Part shown: positions 50,217 through 57,987 of the stretch, piece after piece | Position numbering within the stretch: the stretch's first letter is position 1 | Layout of the letters: the number at the start of each line of letters is the position of its first letter | Assembly: GCA_015660995.1 (NCBI GenBank) | Contig: JACTUC010000004.1 | Location: 1-64,000 of the forward strand | Reading direction: 5' to 3' | Source of the DNA: Candidatus Methanomethylicaceae archaeon | GTDB taxonomy: Archaea; Thermoproteota; Methanomethylicia; Methanomethylicales; Methanomethylicaceae | Length of the DNA: 64,000 nt | The notes under the pieces: generated by a model | Databases searched by the model: none | The model's input: the letters and a program-made list of their open reading frames with translations, nothing else | What the model was told of the DNA's origin: nothing | Translations under genes and position numbers: made by a program

Positions 50217-51458
50217 TCAGCGCCATCCTCTTAGTTTCATAGCCTCGGTCACGCGGTTGATGGCGCAGATGTAGGCCGCCATCCTCATGTCGACCTTATA
50301 TTTCAGGTATGTATCGTAGACGTTGTTGAACGCCTTCACCAGCAGCCTGTCCAACTTGTCGTTGACCTCCTCCTTTGTCCAGTAGTAGTTCTGCAGGTTC
50401 TGCACCCACTCGAAGTAGGACACGCTTACTCCGCCCGCGTTGGCCAAGATGTCCGGCACAACCATTATACCGCTGTGGTGGAGGATCTCGTCGGCTTCAG
50501 GCGTTGTCGGACCATTCGCGCCCTCTAGGACAAGCCTTGCTTTTATCCTGTGCGCGTTCTTTGCGGTTATCTGGTTCTCCAGCGCCGACGGTATGAGCAC
50601 ATCGCACTTTAGCTCCAGCAGTTCTTCATTAGTTATCTGCTTGGTGTCAGGGAAACCAGCGACCGAACCAGTCTTCTCCTTAAACTGGACTACGTGGTCG
50701 ATGTTCAGGCCGTTGGGGTTGTAGATGCCACCTTTCGAATCGCTCATTGCAGTGATCTTGCAGCCATACTCGGACATGCACTTCGCTGACCAGTAGCCAA
50801 CGTTACCTGCGCCTTGTACAACAATGTCTGCCTTCCTCAACTCTATGCCGAGCTTCTTTGCCGCCTCCCTTCCAGAAATCGAAACGCCCTTTCCAGTCGC
50901 CTCTATCCTCCCCTCCGAGCCACCTATCGCCACTGGCTTACCTGTCACCGTGCCTGGGACATTGAACCCCTTGAGCTTGCTGTACTCGTCCATAAACCAA
51001 GCCATCTCCCTGCCCGAAGTGTTGACATCGCCAGCCGGTATGTCCCTTTCCGGCCCTATGATTCCAGATATAGCGGCGAAGTAGCCCCTTGAAAGCCTCT
51101 CGATCTCACCAATGCTCATCTCCTTTGGGTTGCAGATCACTCCGCCCTTCGCTCCTCCGTAGGGCAGGTTTGCGACCGAGCATTTCCACGTCATCCAGAT
51201 TGAGAGCGCCATGACCTCCTCAATGGATACATTGGGGTGGTACCTTATCCCTCCCTTGAATGGTCCCAGCGCGTCGTTGTGCTGGGATCTGAAACCCTTG
51301 AAAACCTTCACAGAGCCATCATCCATCCTGACTGGAACAAAAACACTCAGGACTCTCTTCGGATACTTCAGCATCTCGTGAAGGTTTGGATCCAAATTCA
51401 ATATTCTTGCACTTTTATTCAGCTGTTCTAGAGCCATCTCATATGGATTCTCTGCCAA
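50217..51458 (-). CDS. gdhA: Glutamate dehydrogenase
   Basis: 413 residues on the minus strand, TTG start at 51458 with GGAGGGG upstream. PYGGAKGGVICNPKEM contains the catalytic-site lysines; the Rossmann motif is VVQGAGNVGYWSAKCMSEYG and the C-terminal part NAGGVSVSYFEWVQNLQNYYW is conserved. Reversible oxidative deamination of glutamate. It is the one catabolic/assimilatory gene between translation genes; oriented against its neighbours. Confidence 0.97.
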   Translation of the reverse strand: MAENPYEMALEQLNKSARILNLDPNLHEMLKYPKRVLSVFVPVRMDDGSVKVFKGFRSQHNDALGPFKGGIRYHPNVSIEEVMALSIWMTWKCSVANLPYGGAKGGVICNPKEMSIGEIERLSRGYFAAISGIIGPERDIPAGDVNTSGREMAWFMDEYSKLKGFNVPGTVTGKPVAIGGSEGRIEATGKGVSISGREAAKKLGIELRKADIVVQGAGNVGYWSAKCMSEYGCKITAMSDSKGGIYNPNGLNIDHVVQFKEKTGSVAGFPDTKQITNEELLELKCDVLIPSALENQITAKNAHRIKARLVLEGANGPTTPEADEILHHSGIMVVPDILANAGGVSVSYFEWVQNLQNYYWTKEEVNDKLDRLLVKAFNNVYDTYLKYKVDMRMAAYICAINRVTEAMKLRGWR

Positions 51459-51590
51459 TGTTTTCCCCTCCTTAGGGTATTTGAGAGTAATTTGGCATCC
51501 CCTAATATTCTTTTTAGTCCATGTAGGACTGCTAACAGGAAAGCTAAAAAAGGAGTGCTTCTTTCTTCTACCCGAAATGGATGTGGCACG

Positions 51591-51980
51591 ATGTCAGCCC
51601 AAGAGGTAGAATATCAGATATCGATCATCGAAGATAGGGTTAACCCGCTTATGGAACGGAGGGAGCTAAAGTTCGAGGTAGCCTCCAAATCCACACCGAA
51701 GAGGGATCAGCTCAGGAAGGCAGTGGCCTCCTCGCTGAAGGTCCCGATTGAAAGGGTCTTCGTGAGGAACACGCTGTCTTCATACGGCACGAACACTTCA
51801 ATATGCAAGGTCCACGTTTACAATGACGACAAGCGCGGGAAGAACGTCGAGCCGCAGTACATCCAGATGAGGAATCTCTCGAGGGACGATAGGAAAAATG
51901 CTCTAAGCGCTGCATCAAGCGCCAAGGCTGCAGCCTCGAAGACGGAGGAGAAGGCTCAGACTGGCACGAAAGTCACGTAG
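51591..51980 (+). CDS. rps24e: Ribosomal protein eS24
   Basis: 129 residues from ATG 51591 (an earlier in-frame start at 51492 would add 33 unlike residues). NPLMERRELKFEVASKSTPKRDQLRKAVAS and the middle IERVFVRNTLSSYGTNTSICKVHVYND fit S24e. The C-terminal 25 residues are Ala/Lys-rich. S27ae follows 10 bp on. Confidence 0.95.
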   Translation: MSAQEVEYQISIIEDRVNPLMERRELKFEVASKSTPKRDQLRKAVASSLKVPIERVFVRNTLSSYGTNTSICKVHVYNDDKRGKNVEPQYIQMRNLSRDDRKNALSAASSAKAAASKTEEKAQTGTKVT

Positions 51981-51990
51981 GCGATAAACC

Positions 51991-52155
51991 ATGGTAAAGT
52001 CCTCCACTCTCTATGAAATAGATTACAACCAGGGGACAATAAAGGCGAAGAACAAGAAGTGCTCGCGATGCGGAAGGATGATGGCTAAGCACATGAAGCC
52101 CAGTCCCCGCTGGGCTTGCGGATACTGCGGGTACACTGAATTTATCCGGTCATAA
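51991..52155 (+). CDS. rps27ae: Ribosomal protein eS31 (S27ae)
   Basis: 54 residues, shorter than usual cut-offs but clear. Zinc site CSRCG (C24, C27) and CGYCG (C43, C46), with the flanking YEIDYN and MAKHMKPSPRWACGYCG. In eukaryotes this is fused to ubiquitin; here it stands alone after S24e. Confidence 0.95.
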   Translation: MVKSSTLYEIDYNQGTIKAKNKKCSRCGRMMAKHMKPSPRWACGYCGYTEFIRS

Positions 52156-52169
52156 AGGCCGTAGCGGCA

Positions 52170-53162
52170 ATGAGCTCAGTGCGTTACGTGCTGGGCATAG
52201 AGAGCACAGCCCACACCTTCGGGTGTGGCGTGGTCTCCTCAGAGGGGGTAGTGCTCTCAAACTCCAAATCCGAGTACGTTCCCAAGGCGGGGGGAATACA
52301 CCCTAGGGAGGCCAGCCAGTTCCACGCAGCAAACGCCTCTGCAACCATAAGGGACTCTCTCAGCGTAGCGAAGATGGATCTCTCCCAGATCGACGCCGTA
52401 GCCTTCTCTGCCGGCCCCGGGCTGGGTCCGTGCCTGAGGACTGGAGCAACGGCCGCGCGGATGCTCTCTCTTATGGCGGGTGTGCCCCTTATACCCGTCA
52501 ACCACTGCATCGCCCACATCGAGATCGGGCGCGTTGCGTGCAAGGAGGACGATCCCCTCATAGTATATGTATCGGGCGGGAACACTATAGTCTCCGCCTT
52601 CTCTGACGGCAGGTACAGGATCTTCGGGGAGACTCTCGACATAGCGCTGGGCAACTGCCTGGACACCTTCGCAAGGGCCCTAGGCTTGGGACACCCAGGC
52701 GTTCCCAAGATCGAGTCCTTGGCTGACGAGGGCAAGGTGTTCATCCCCCTCCCTTATGTTGTGAAGGGGCAGGACGTATCGTACTCTGGGCTGTTGACAA
52801 TGGCCATCAGGAAGTCCAAAGAATCCGATCCTAATGACCTGAGCCTAAGCCTGCTGGAGGTCGCATACGGCATGCTAGCCGAGGTCACTGAGAGGGCTCT
52901 GGCACACACCGAGAAACCTTCACTCCTCCTCACAGGCGGTGTCGCTAGGAGCCAGCGCCTGCAGAGGATGCTGGAGTCGGTATGCAGGGAGCACGCTGCG
53001 AGGTTCCACGTCGTGGCGCCTGAGGTTGCCGGCGACAACGGCGCAATGATCGCATGGGCAGGCTACCTCGGCCTTCTGAAGGGGCAGGAGATCCAAGTCG
53101 AGAAGAGCTTCATCAAACCAAAGTGGAGATTGGACCAGGTGGAAGTGCCGTGGCGGACCTGA
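52170..53162 (+). CDS. kae1: KEOPS subunit Kae1 (tRNA t6A synthesis)
   Basis: 330 residues. ASKHA-fold catalytic subunit that transfers threonylcarbamoyl to A37. GIESTAHTFGCGVV start, HxxxH metal ligands NHCIAHIEIG with HPREASQFHA, VYVSGGNTIVSAF, and LTGGVARSQRLQRMLES. It overlaps Bud32 by 13 bp, as expected for a pair that is fused in some archaea. Pcc1, a third subunit, is at 62943, separated by the transposon. Confidence 0.97.
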   Translation: MSSVRYVLGIESTAHTFGCGVVSSEGVVLSNSKSEYVPKAGGIHPREASQFHAANASATIRDSLSVAKMDLSQIDAVAFSAGPGLGPCLRTGATAARMLSLMAGVPLIPVNHCIAHIEIGRVACKEDDPLIVYVSGGNTIVSAFSDGRYRIFGETLDIALGNCLDTFARALGLGHPGVPKIESLADEGKVFIPLPYVVKGQDVSYSGLLTMAIRKSKESDPNDLSLSLLEVAYGMLAEVTERALAHTEKPSLLLTGGVARSQRLQRMLESVCREHAARFHVVAPEVAGDNGAMIAWAGYLGLLKGQEIQVEKSFIKPKWRLDQVEVPWRT

Positions 53163-53803
53163 AGCTAATCAAGAGAGGGGCTGAAGCCGAGCTCTATAGA
53201 GGCGAGTGGCTTGGTTTCGATGCGATCTTCAAGAGGAGGGTGAGAAAGGCTTACAGGAATGCCGACCTGGACCGCTTGATCAGAAGCACCAGGACATCAC
53301 TTGAGGCGAAGCTGCTCAGTGGGGCCAAACGCATCGGCGTGCCGACGCCTGTGATCTACTCTGTCGATCTGCACAAGACAGAGATAGTGATGAGCTACAT
53401 CGATGGGACGACACTAAAGAAGCTTCTCCCAGACATGGGTGACGCTGAAATAAATGTTATCTTTTCGGTAGTGGGTGACTGCGTGGCTAAGCTCCATCGT
53501 GGAGGGATCGTGCATGGTGACCTCACCACCTCGAACATCCTAGTAATAAATGGAAAGATCTTCTTCATTGATTTTGGACTGGGGGAGTACACCGAATCGC
53601 TGGAGGCGCGTGGAGTGGACATACACCTTATGAGGAGAGCGCTAGAAAGCTCTCACTACCAGTCCTCGAGGCTCGCCTACCAGAGTTTCGCGGAGGCGTA
53701 CTCGAAGACGCTAGGCGATGGCGCGGAGGAGGTCCTCCGACGCGTGGGCGAGATCCGAAGGAGAGGTCGCTACGTAGATGGTGGAAGATGCATGGTGGAT
53801 TAA
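53150..53803 (+). CDS. bud32: KEOPS kinase Bud32
   Basis: 217 residues from GTG 53150 (the frame is open back to 53054 inside kae1). RIO-like small kinase/ATPase: LIKRGAEAELYRGEWLGFDAIFKRRVRKAYR, catalytic loop GGIVHGDLTTSNILV and DFGLGEYT. Regulates Kae1. The stop is 1 bp before the ITPase start. Confidence 0.95.
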   Translation: MADLKLIKRGAEAELYRGEWLGFDAIFKRRVRKAYRNADLDRLIRSTRTSLEAKLLSGAKRIGVPTPVIYSVDLHKTEIVMSYIDGTTLKKLLPDMGDAEINVIFSVVGDCVAKLHRGGIVHGDLTTSNILVINGKIFFIDFGLGEYTESLEARGVDIHLMRRALESSHYQSSRLAYQSFAEAYSKTLGDGAEEVLRRVGEIRRRGRYVDGGRCMVD

Positions 53804-53804
53804 A

Positions 53805-54383
53805 ATGGCTGAAATAATATTTGTGACGGGAAACAGGCACAAGGTGGAGGAGGCCAGCCTGACCCTCTCTAAGTATGGGATCAGAGTGAAGATGACCGAA
53901 TTCAAAAAAGTTGAGATTCAGTCTGAATCGCTGGAGGAGATAGCTGGCAACGCCGCCCAAACGGCCGCGAATGCGCTCAGCGCGTCCGTCATCTCGGAAG
54001 ACTCTGGACTCTTCATTAGCGCATTGGCTGGTTTCCCAGGTCCATATTCATCATACGTATTCATGACCATCGGCTGCATGGGAATCCTACGGCTAATGTC
54101 CTCCCAACCTGACAAGAGAGCTCAATTCAGGTGCGTGGTAGCATACTGCGCGCCGGGCGCCAAACCCATACTGTTTGCCGGAACATCTTTGGGCACAGTA
54201 TCAAACTCGATGAGAGGACACTGGGGATTCGGCTTCGATCCCATCTTTGTGCCCTCAGGGAAAGACGCAAGGACTTTTGCTGAAATGACCACATCTGAGA
54301 AGGAGTTCCTCTCTCACAGGGGCGCTGCCTTCAGAAGCTTCGGACAATGGTACGAAAAGACCAATCCCTCGTCAGGCGTTTAG
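53805..54383 (+). CDS. XTP/dITP pyrophosphatase (HAM1/RdgB)
   Basis: 192 residues from ATG 53805. IIFVTGNRHKVEEASLTL, ISEDSGLFISALAGFPGPYSSYV, GHWGFGFDPIFVPSG and TTSEKEFLSHRGAAF are the motifs. It removes non-canonical purine nucleotides. An upstream in-frame ATG at 53778 would overlap Bud32 and is unlikely. The transposon begins 10 bp after its stop, so the gene is intact but separated from S15. Confidence 0.95.
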   Translation: MAEIIFVTGNRHKVEEASLTLSKYGIRVKMTEFKKVEIQSESLEEIAGNAAQTAANALSASVISEDSGLFISALAGFPGPYSSYVFMTIGCMGILRLMSSQPDKRAQFRCVVAYCAPGAKPILFAGTSLGTVSNSMRGHWGFGFDPIFVPSGKDARTFAEMTTSEKEFLSHRGAAFRSFGQWYEKTNPSSGV

Positions 54384-54385
54384 AA

Positions 54386-54393
54386 CGAATAGC
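54386..54393. repeat. Left target-site duplication
   Basis: CGAATAGC directly before the left terminal repeat, matched exactly at 60986-60993. Eight bases, the length typical of IS6-type DDE transposition. Confidence 0.95.
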
Positions 54394-54444
54394 GGTTCTG
54401 GTCAACCTCGGGGTGGTCAATCAGGATTGGTCAAATAGGGTTGG
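54394..54444. repeat. Left terminal inverted repeat, 51 bp
   Basis: Identical, when reversed and complemented, to 60935-60985 at every one of 51 positions. It begins GGTTCTGG and ends AGGGTTGG, with GGTCAA repeated three times at about 15-bp spacing. The hsdS-like stop is 12 bp inside it. Confidence 0.98.
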
Positions 54445-54456
54445 TAAAGCTGGGCT

Positions 54457-55821
54457 CTACGGCAATAGCTCAATTTTATTGTTAGTCTCTATGGCTTTTT
54501 CTAGGGTCTCAATAGCTTCTACGATTAACCCCTTTGATTTTGCTCTAGCTTCATAACAATGATTAACAAGAGGCACAAACTCTTTCAAAACATCATCTGG
54601 AGGAATTGGGATTTGCACTCTCTCAACGTCCACATCATCTATTGTCGGATAAGATGTTCCCGTTGTTGGTTTCTTCATCTGAAGTTTTCCGACAACAGAC
54701 CTCATCACAACATAGATATATTCTTTCCATGGTGATGATGCTTCAAACACAGAGAATGCAGAACTACATATTGCGTCTTTGTTGAATTCTTTCGGGATTA
54801 TTCCTATAGCACCACGAGTCGGCCTAACTTTAGAAATAATTAGCTCCCCCCCTCTTATGGGTACACGAGCATTGGGGGGCAATTCTTTCCCTAATCTTTC
54901 GGTGTAATGAACCTCCCCCACATCGGTTGAGACATCACCTATTTCTATGTACTTGTAGGTTTTTTCTGGGTCTGGTTTGATCTTGGTAATTCTTCTTTGA
55001 GCTAATCTTTCCAAACTTCTCAATTCAGACTTTGAGGACAACGTTTTTAGAAGCTTCTCGTAAAATGGTTGGAAATACTCAGCATCCATCCTGTTCGCTT
55101 TTCTTAGTTCGGATAGTGACTTTTGATAGGATAAGCTCTGAGTGAATTTTGCATTTTCTATCCCGCTTTTTTCAAGAAATAGGTTTTCTGCTTTTTGCAA
55201 AATCTGAACCGAGTCTATTCTTTGAATATAAGCATCATGTACTAACTTTCTGATTGCTTCAACAGTCTTCCTATCTGCACTAATCACGAATACTTTCTTC
55301 AAATCAGGAAGAATGAGTCCTTTTTGAACTGTCCCTCTGATATTTCGCCTTATCTGAGCTTGACCATACTTGGAAGCCAGATATATGAAGAGATATTCTG
55401 GTTCAATGGTTTTTGACCGAATTATTGCCAATTTGCAATTAGCAGTAAGCCGTTCTTCTCTATCTGTAGCTAACGCAATATTGCCGATAGTTCCCACAAT
55501 GGATAGCAAGATGTCATTGTTTTTGACATGTGAACGTTTCAGTTTCAAATAAACGCTTTCTGGAATAAAAATGGGGTTGCTATCATCTATGAAAAATTCT
55601 ATTACATCTTGACCTCTCAGGTATCTAACTCCTTTTTCAACAAATTCTTCAGCAATTGAGAGATGATTTCCATCGGTTACATCTGCGACTTTGCATAGTT
55701 GTTCACTATTTATTCTTAATAGATTAGAATACAGTGCAATATACTCTGGGCTGAAGTATTCAGAATCGCAGCGAGCGTTTTTAACTATTTCCTCTTTATT
55801 AACGATCGACACTTTAGGCAT
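54457..55821 (-). CDS. Restriction-modification specificity subunit (HsdS-like)
   Basis: 454 residues. Two similar halves, each with a target-recognition domain followed by a conserved helical spacer. The start of each is visible as ARCDSEYFSPEYIALY (about residue 17) and NRMDAEYFQPFYEKLL (about 237), and each ends in a helix rich in Glu/Lys (ETLEKAIETNNKIE in the second). Two TRDs imply a bipartite recognition sequence. It follows the methyltransferase gene by 2 bp. It is therefore the DNA-reading subunit of the complex. Confidence 0.88.
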   Translation of the reverse strand: MPKVSIVNKEEIVKNARCDSEYFSPEYIALYSNLLRINSEQLCKVADVTDGNHLSIAEEFVEKGVRYLRGQDVIEFFIDDSNPIFIPESVYLKLKRSHVKNNDILLSIVGTIGNIALATDREERLTANCKLAIIRSKTIEPEYLFIYLASKYGQAQIRRNIRGTVQKGLILPDLKKVFVISADRKTVEAIRKLVHDAYIQRIDSVQILQKAENLFLEKSGIENAKFTQSLSYQKSLSELRKANRMDAEYFQPFYEKLLKTLSSKSELRSLERLAQRRITKIKPDPEKTYKYIEIGDVSTDVGEVHYTERLGKELPPNARVPIRGGELIISKVRPTRGAIGIIPKEFNKDAICSSAFSVFEASSPWKEYIYVVMRSVVGKLQMKKPTTGTSYPTIDDVDVERVQIPIPPDDVLKEFVPLVNHCYEARAKSKGLIVEAIETLEKAIETNNKIELLP

Positions 55822-55823
55822 TT

Positions 55824-57746
55824 TTACGTCTTCCAGAAACTTAATTCTTCTTTCTTGGCAAACTCAATGAAATTTTCTGCTATTTTATCGAGATCATGCT
55901 CAACGATCAGATGACCGTGTTTATCAATTTCAGGTTCACCTAATTCATTCTTTTTAAAGACATATTCGCCTGAACTGGCTTTTCCTGACTTCTCGGAAAT
56001 CGCTAAAAAGATTGGATAGTCTTCTTTCTTTGGGCATAGCTTGTCATCCCATTTTTGTAAGAATAAAACAGATGTTTTGGTTCCTGCGTGCGGTCTAAAT
56101 GTGTTGTCGCCTAGACTTACGACGGCGAGTATTCTCGCTTTTTCCATAATGTATTCTCTAACGTATTCATCCATTATATTGTTGAAGCGTCCTTGAGGCA
56201 AGACTATAGCCATTCGTCCTCCACTTTTTAGAAAGTCAATGCATCTTTCTATAAATAATACATCCCTGCTCATTCTTTGACTTTGTTTTCCATTCTTTTG
56301 AGCCAAATCATAATTCTTCAAGATTTGTTTTTCTCTAATATCCCCTGCAAAAGGGGGATTTGTCATCAGAATGTCGAAGCCAAAGTAGCGAAAATTCTCT
56401 TGGTTATCTTTATCTAATTCTTGATCATCTGGAAATCTTGTCAAGAAAGTTCTCAGTGCAGCTTTGCCTTCTTCGTTCCAAGATTTTGGGTCAAGGGAGT
56501 TAAGTTTGTAAACATTTTGTTTTCCATCCCCCGCAATAAGGTTAAGAGCCTTGGCAATCTTGACGGCTCTATCGTCGAAATCAATTCCGTAAACCATTGT
56601 CGATGCGTATTCTGCCTGTTCTCTAGTAGGTGCGCTTATGGAGTCTTCGCCCCATATCCAGAAGAAGGTATGAACAGTGAAGCCACAAGAACCTGCAGCC
56701 GGATCTATTACATATTCAGGTTCTTTGGGGTTGAACATTTTTACGCACATGTCTATGACATAGCGAGGCGTAAAGTATTGCCCTTTAGACCCTTTTGCGA
56801 CTTGAGTGACCAGATATTCGAATGCTTCATCAATAATCTGTAGGTTAGCATTGAAAAGCTTGATGTCTTGCAGAAAAGAAATGCAGGTGTACAAATGAGA
56901 TGGGCTTAACTCAATCTTATCAAGTGGCCTGAAAACTCCCCGCCATTTTTCGTTAGCTTGGTTAAATAACCCATTTATCTTTTGATAGAGTTCTAATGGG
57001 GATTCACCATAGATTCTGAAATAAATTCGCCTGTTTCGATCTCGTAAATTCTTAGCTGCCCATTCATCAAATAATTTAGCATAGATTAATTTGAAGACCT
57101 CATCAAAAGCATCAACTCCAGCATTTGCCAAAACCAAGTTTTCCAAATCAAGGATGACACTTTTTAAGGAAAGCCTCTCTTTAGCAAGTTTATTCTCTTG
57201 AGCAAGTTTGTCGATAGTCCAAGGTTCTTTTATGACATCTATGAGGGATTGATCAACTGATGGAATGCTGGAAAGCTGTGAAAAAATGTTTGGTTCCTCT
57301 CTATGTAAAATAACCAAAGCTTCGCCATTAGTCCAAACGCCGATTGGGGAGCCTTCCGCATTGCAATACGATTTCAACTGTTGAATGCCATCAGCTCTGT
57401 TAGGTTTTTTGGCTTCAACTATGATATAGGGATGTTCCATATCTTTTTGATAAACAATGATGTCTGCTGCTTTTTCGTGAACCCCAGAACCAAACCAAAC
57501 TTCTTTTTCAACACCTATTCTTTCTTTTGGATAACCGTATTCCGTCATCAATTTCTTTATGAAAAGTTGCCGCACAATCTCTTCTGGTTTTGCTGGCCTT
57601 TCAATATCAGAAGCAAAACATTTCAAATATGGCTTACCATTTTTTTCGAAAAGCATCATTGACTCAATATCGCTTTGTTTGAATAGCCTTAATTTATGTT
57701 TGACATTAGGGTCTTTGAAGATCAAGTCAACCGTAACTTTGCTCAT
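55824..57746 (-). CDS. Fused restriction nuclease / N6-adenine methyltransferase (BcgI-like)
   Basis: 640 residues from ATG 57746, which has GGGGTGGG just upstream (a longer ATG at 57797 does not). N-terminal PD-(D/E)xK domain: AADIIVYQ (D95) and IIVEAKK (E111, K113), as in HsdR N-terminal domains. Helical linker 180-300. Methylase: GQYFTPRYV (322-330), motif I DPAAGSCGF (348-356), motif IV TNPPF (462-466). With a separate HsdS-like subunit and no helicase this fits type IIB (BcgI-like) organisation, which cuts and methylates with the same complex. Type I would need a translocase subunit, not seen in this window. Confidence 0.88.
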   Translation of the reverse strand: MSKVTVDLIFKDPNVKHKLRLFKQSDIESMMLFEKNGKPYLKCFASDIERPAKPEEIVRQLFIKKLMTEYGYPKERIGVEKEVWFGSGVHEKAADIIVYQKDMEHPYIIVEAKKPNRADGIQQLKSYCNAEGSPIGVWTNGEALVILHREEPNIFSQLSSIPSVDQSLIDVIKEPWTIDKLAQENKLAKERLSLKSVILDLENLVLANAGVDAFDEVFKLIYAKLFDEWAAKNLRDRNRRIYFRIYGESPLELYQKINGLFNQANEKWRGVFRPLDKIELSPSHLYTCISFLQDIKLFNANLQIIDEAFEYLVTQVAKGSKGQYFTPRYVIDMCVKMFNPKEPEYVIDPAAGSCGFTVHTFFWIWGEDSISAPTREQAEYASTMVYGIDFDDRAVKIAKALNLIAGDGKQNVYKLNSLDPKSWNEEGKAALRTFLTRFPDDQELDKDNQENFRYFGFDILMTNPPFAGDIREKQILKNYDLAQKNGKQSQRMSRDVLFIERCIDFLKSGGRMAIVLPQGRFNNIMDEYVREYIMEKARILAVVSLGDNTFRPHAGTKTSVLFLQKWDDKLCPKKEDYPIFLAISEKSGKASSGEYVFKKNELGEPEIDKHGHLIVEHDLDKIAENFIEFAKKEELSFWKT

Positions 57747-57892
57747 GTTTTCCCACCCCTTGTCGCTCGTGGCGTATCCCAATAGGGGCTTTTGCACTTG
57801 GGGCAGACCTTGGGTGCATTGATTTTATTTCTTGGCAACCATTCATGCCCACAACGTTCACAGCGATAACCCCATAATTGCACTTTACTCAT
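57743..57892 (-). CDS. 49-aa zinc-ribbon protein leading the RM operon
   Basis: MSKVQLWGYRCERCGHEW start; CxxC (C11, C14) and CPKCKSPYWD (C30, C33) make a rubredoxin-like zinc ribbon. ATG at 57892, stop within the ATGA that starts the methyltransferase, so the two are coupled. Too short for most predictions. Such ribbons are common in archaea and often act as regulators or adapters; here its position as first gene suggests control of RM expression, as a C protein would. The latter is inference. Confidence 0.7.
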   Translation of the reverse strand: MSKVQLWGYRCERCGHEWLPRNKINAPKVCPKCKSPYWDTPRATRGGKT

Positions 57893-57897
57893 ATATA

Positions 57898-57921
57898 AAT
57901 TGTATATTACGAATTGTATAT
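57898..57921 (-). promoter_or_regulatory. Direct repeat AATTGTATAT x2 upstream of the zinc-ribbon/RM operon
   Basis: Copies at 57898-57907 and 57912-57921 (14-bp spacing), 6-30 bp before the zinc-ribbon ATG and overlapping TATA-like sequence on the minus strand. Probable promoter with repeated operator-like sites. Confidence 0.5.
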
Positions 57922-57952
57922 AAGACTTGCTATTATACCAATAATTATATAT

Positions 57953-57983
57953 ATTACCTCCTAGTATATTACTATTAGGTAAT
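57953..57983 (+). promoter_or_regulatory. 31-bp palindrome before the transposase gene
   Basis: Arms ATTACCTCCTAGTA (57953-57966) and TACTATTAGGTAAT (57970-57983) around TAT; 12 of 14 pairs match. It ends 4 bp before the transposase ATG and contains its AGGT ribosome-site candidate. Either an operator or an mRNA hairpin limiting transposase translation. Confidence 0.6.
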
Positions 57984-57987
57984 TAAA

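Noticed and set aside
55824-57746. Calling the system type I restriction-modification
   Set aside because: No HsdR helicase/translocase is encoded in the element or the window, and the methyltransferase already carries a nuclease domain.
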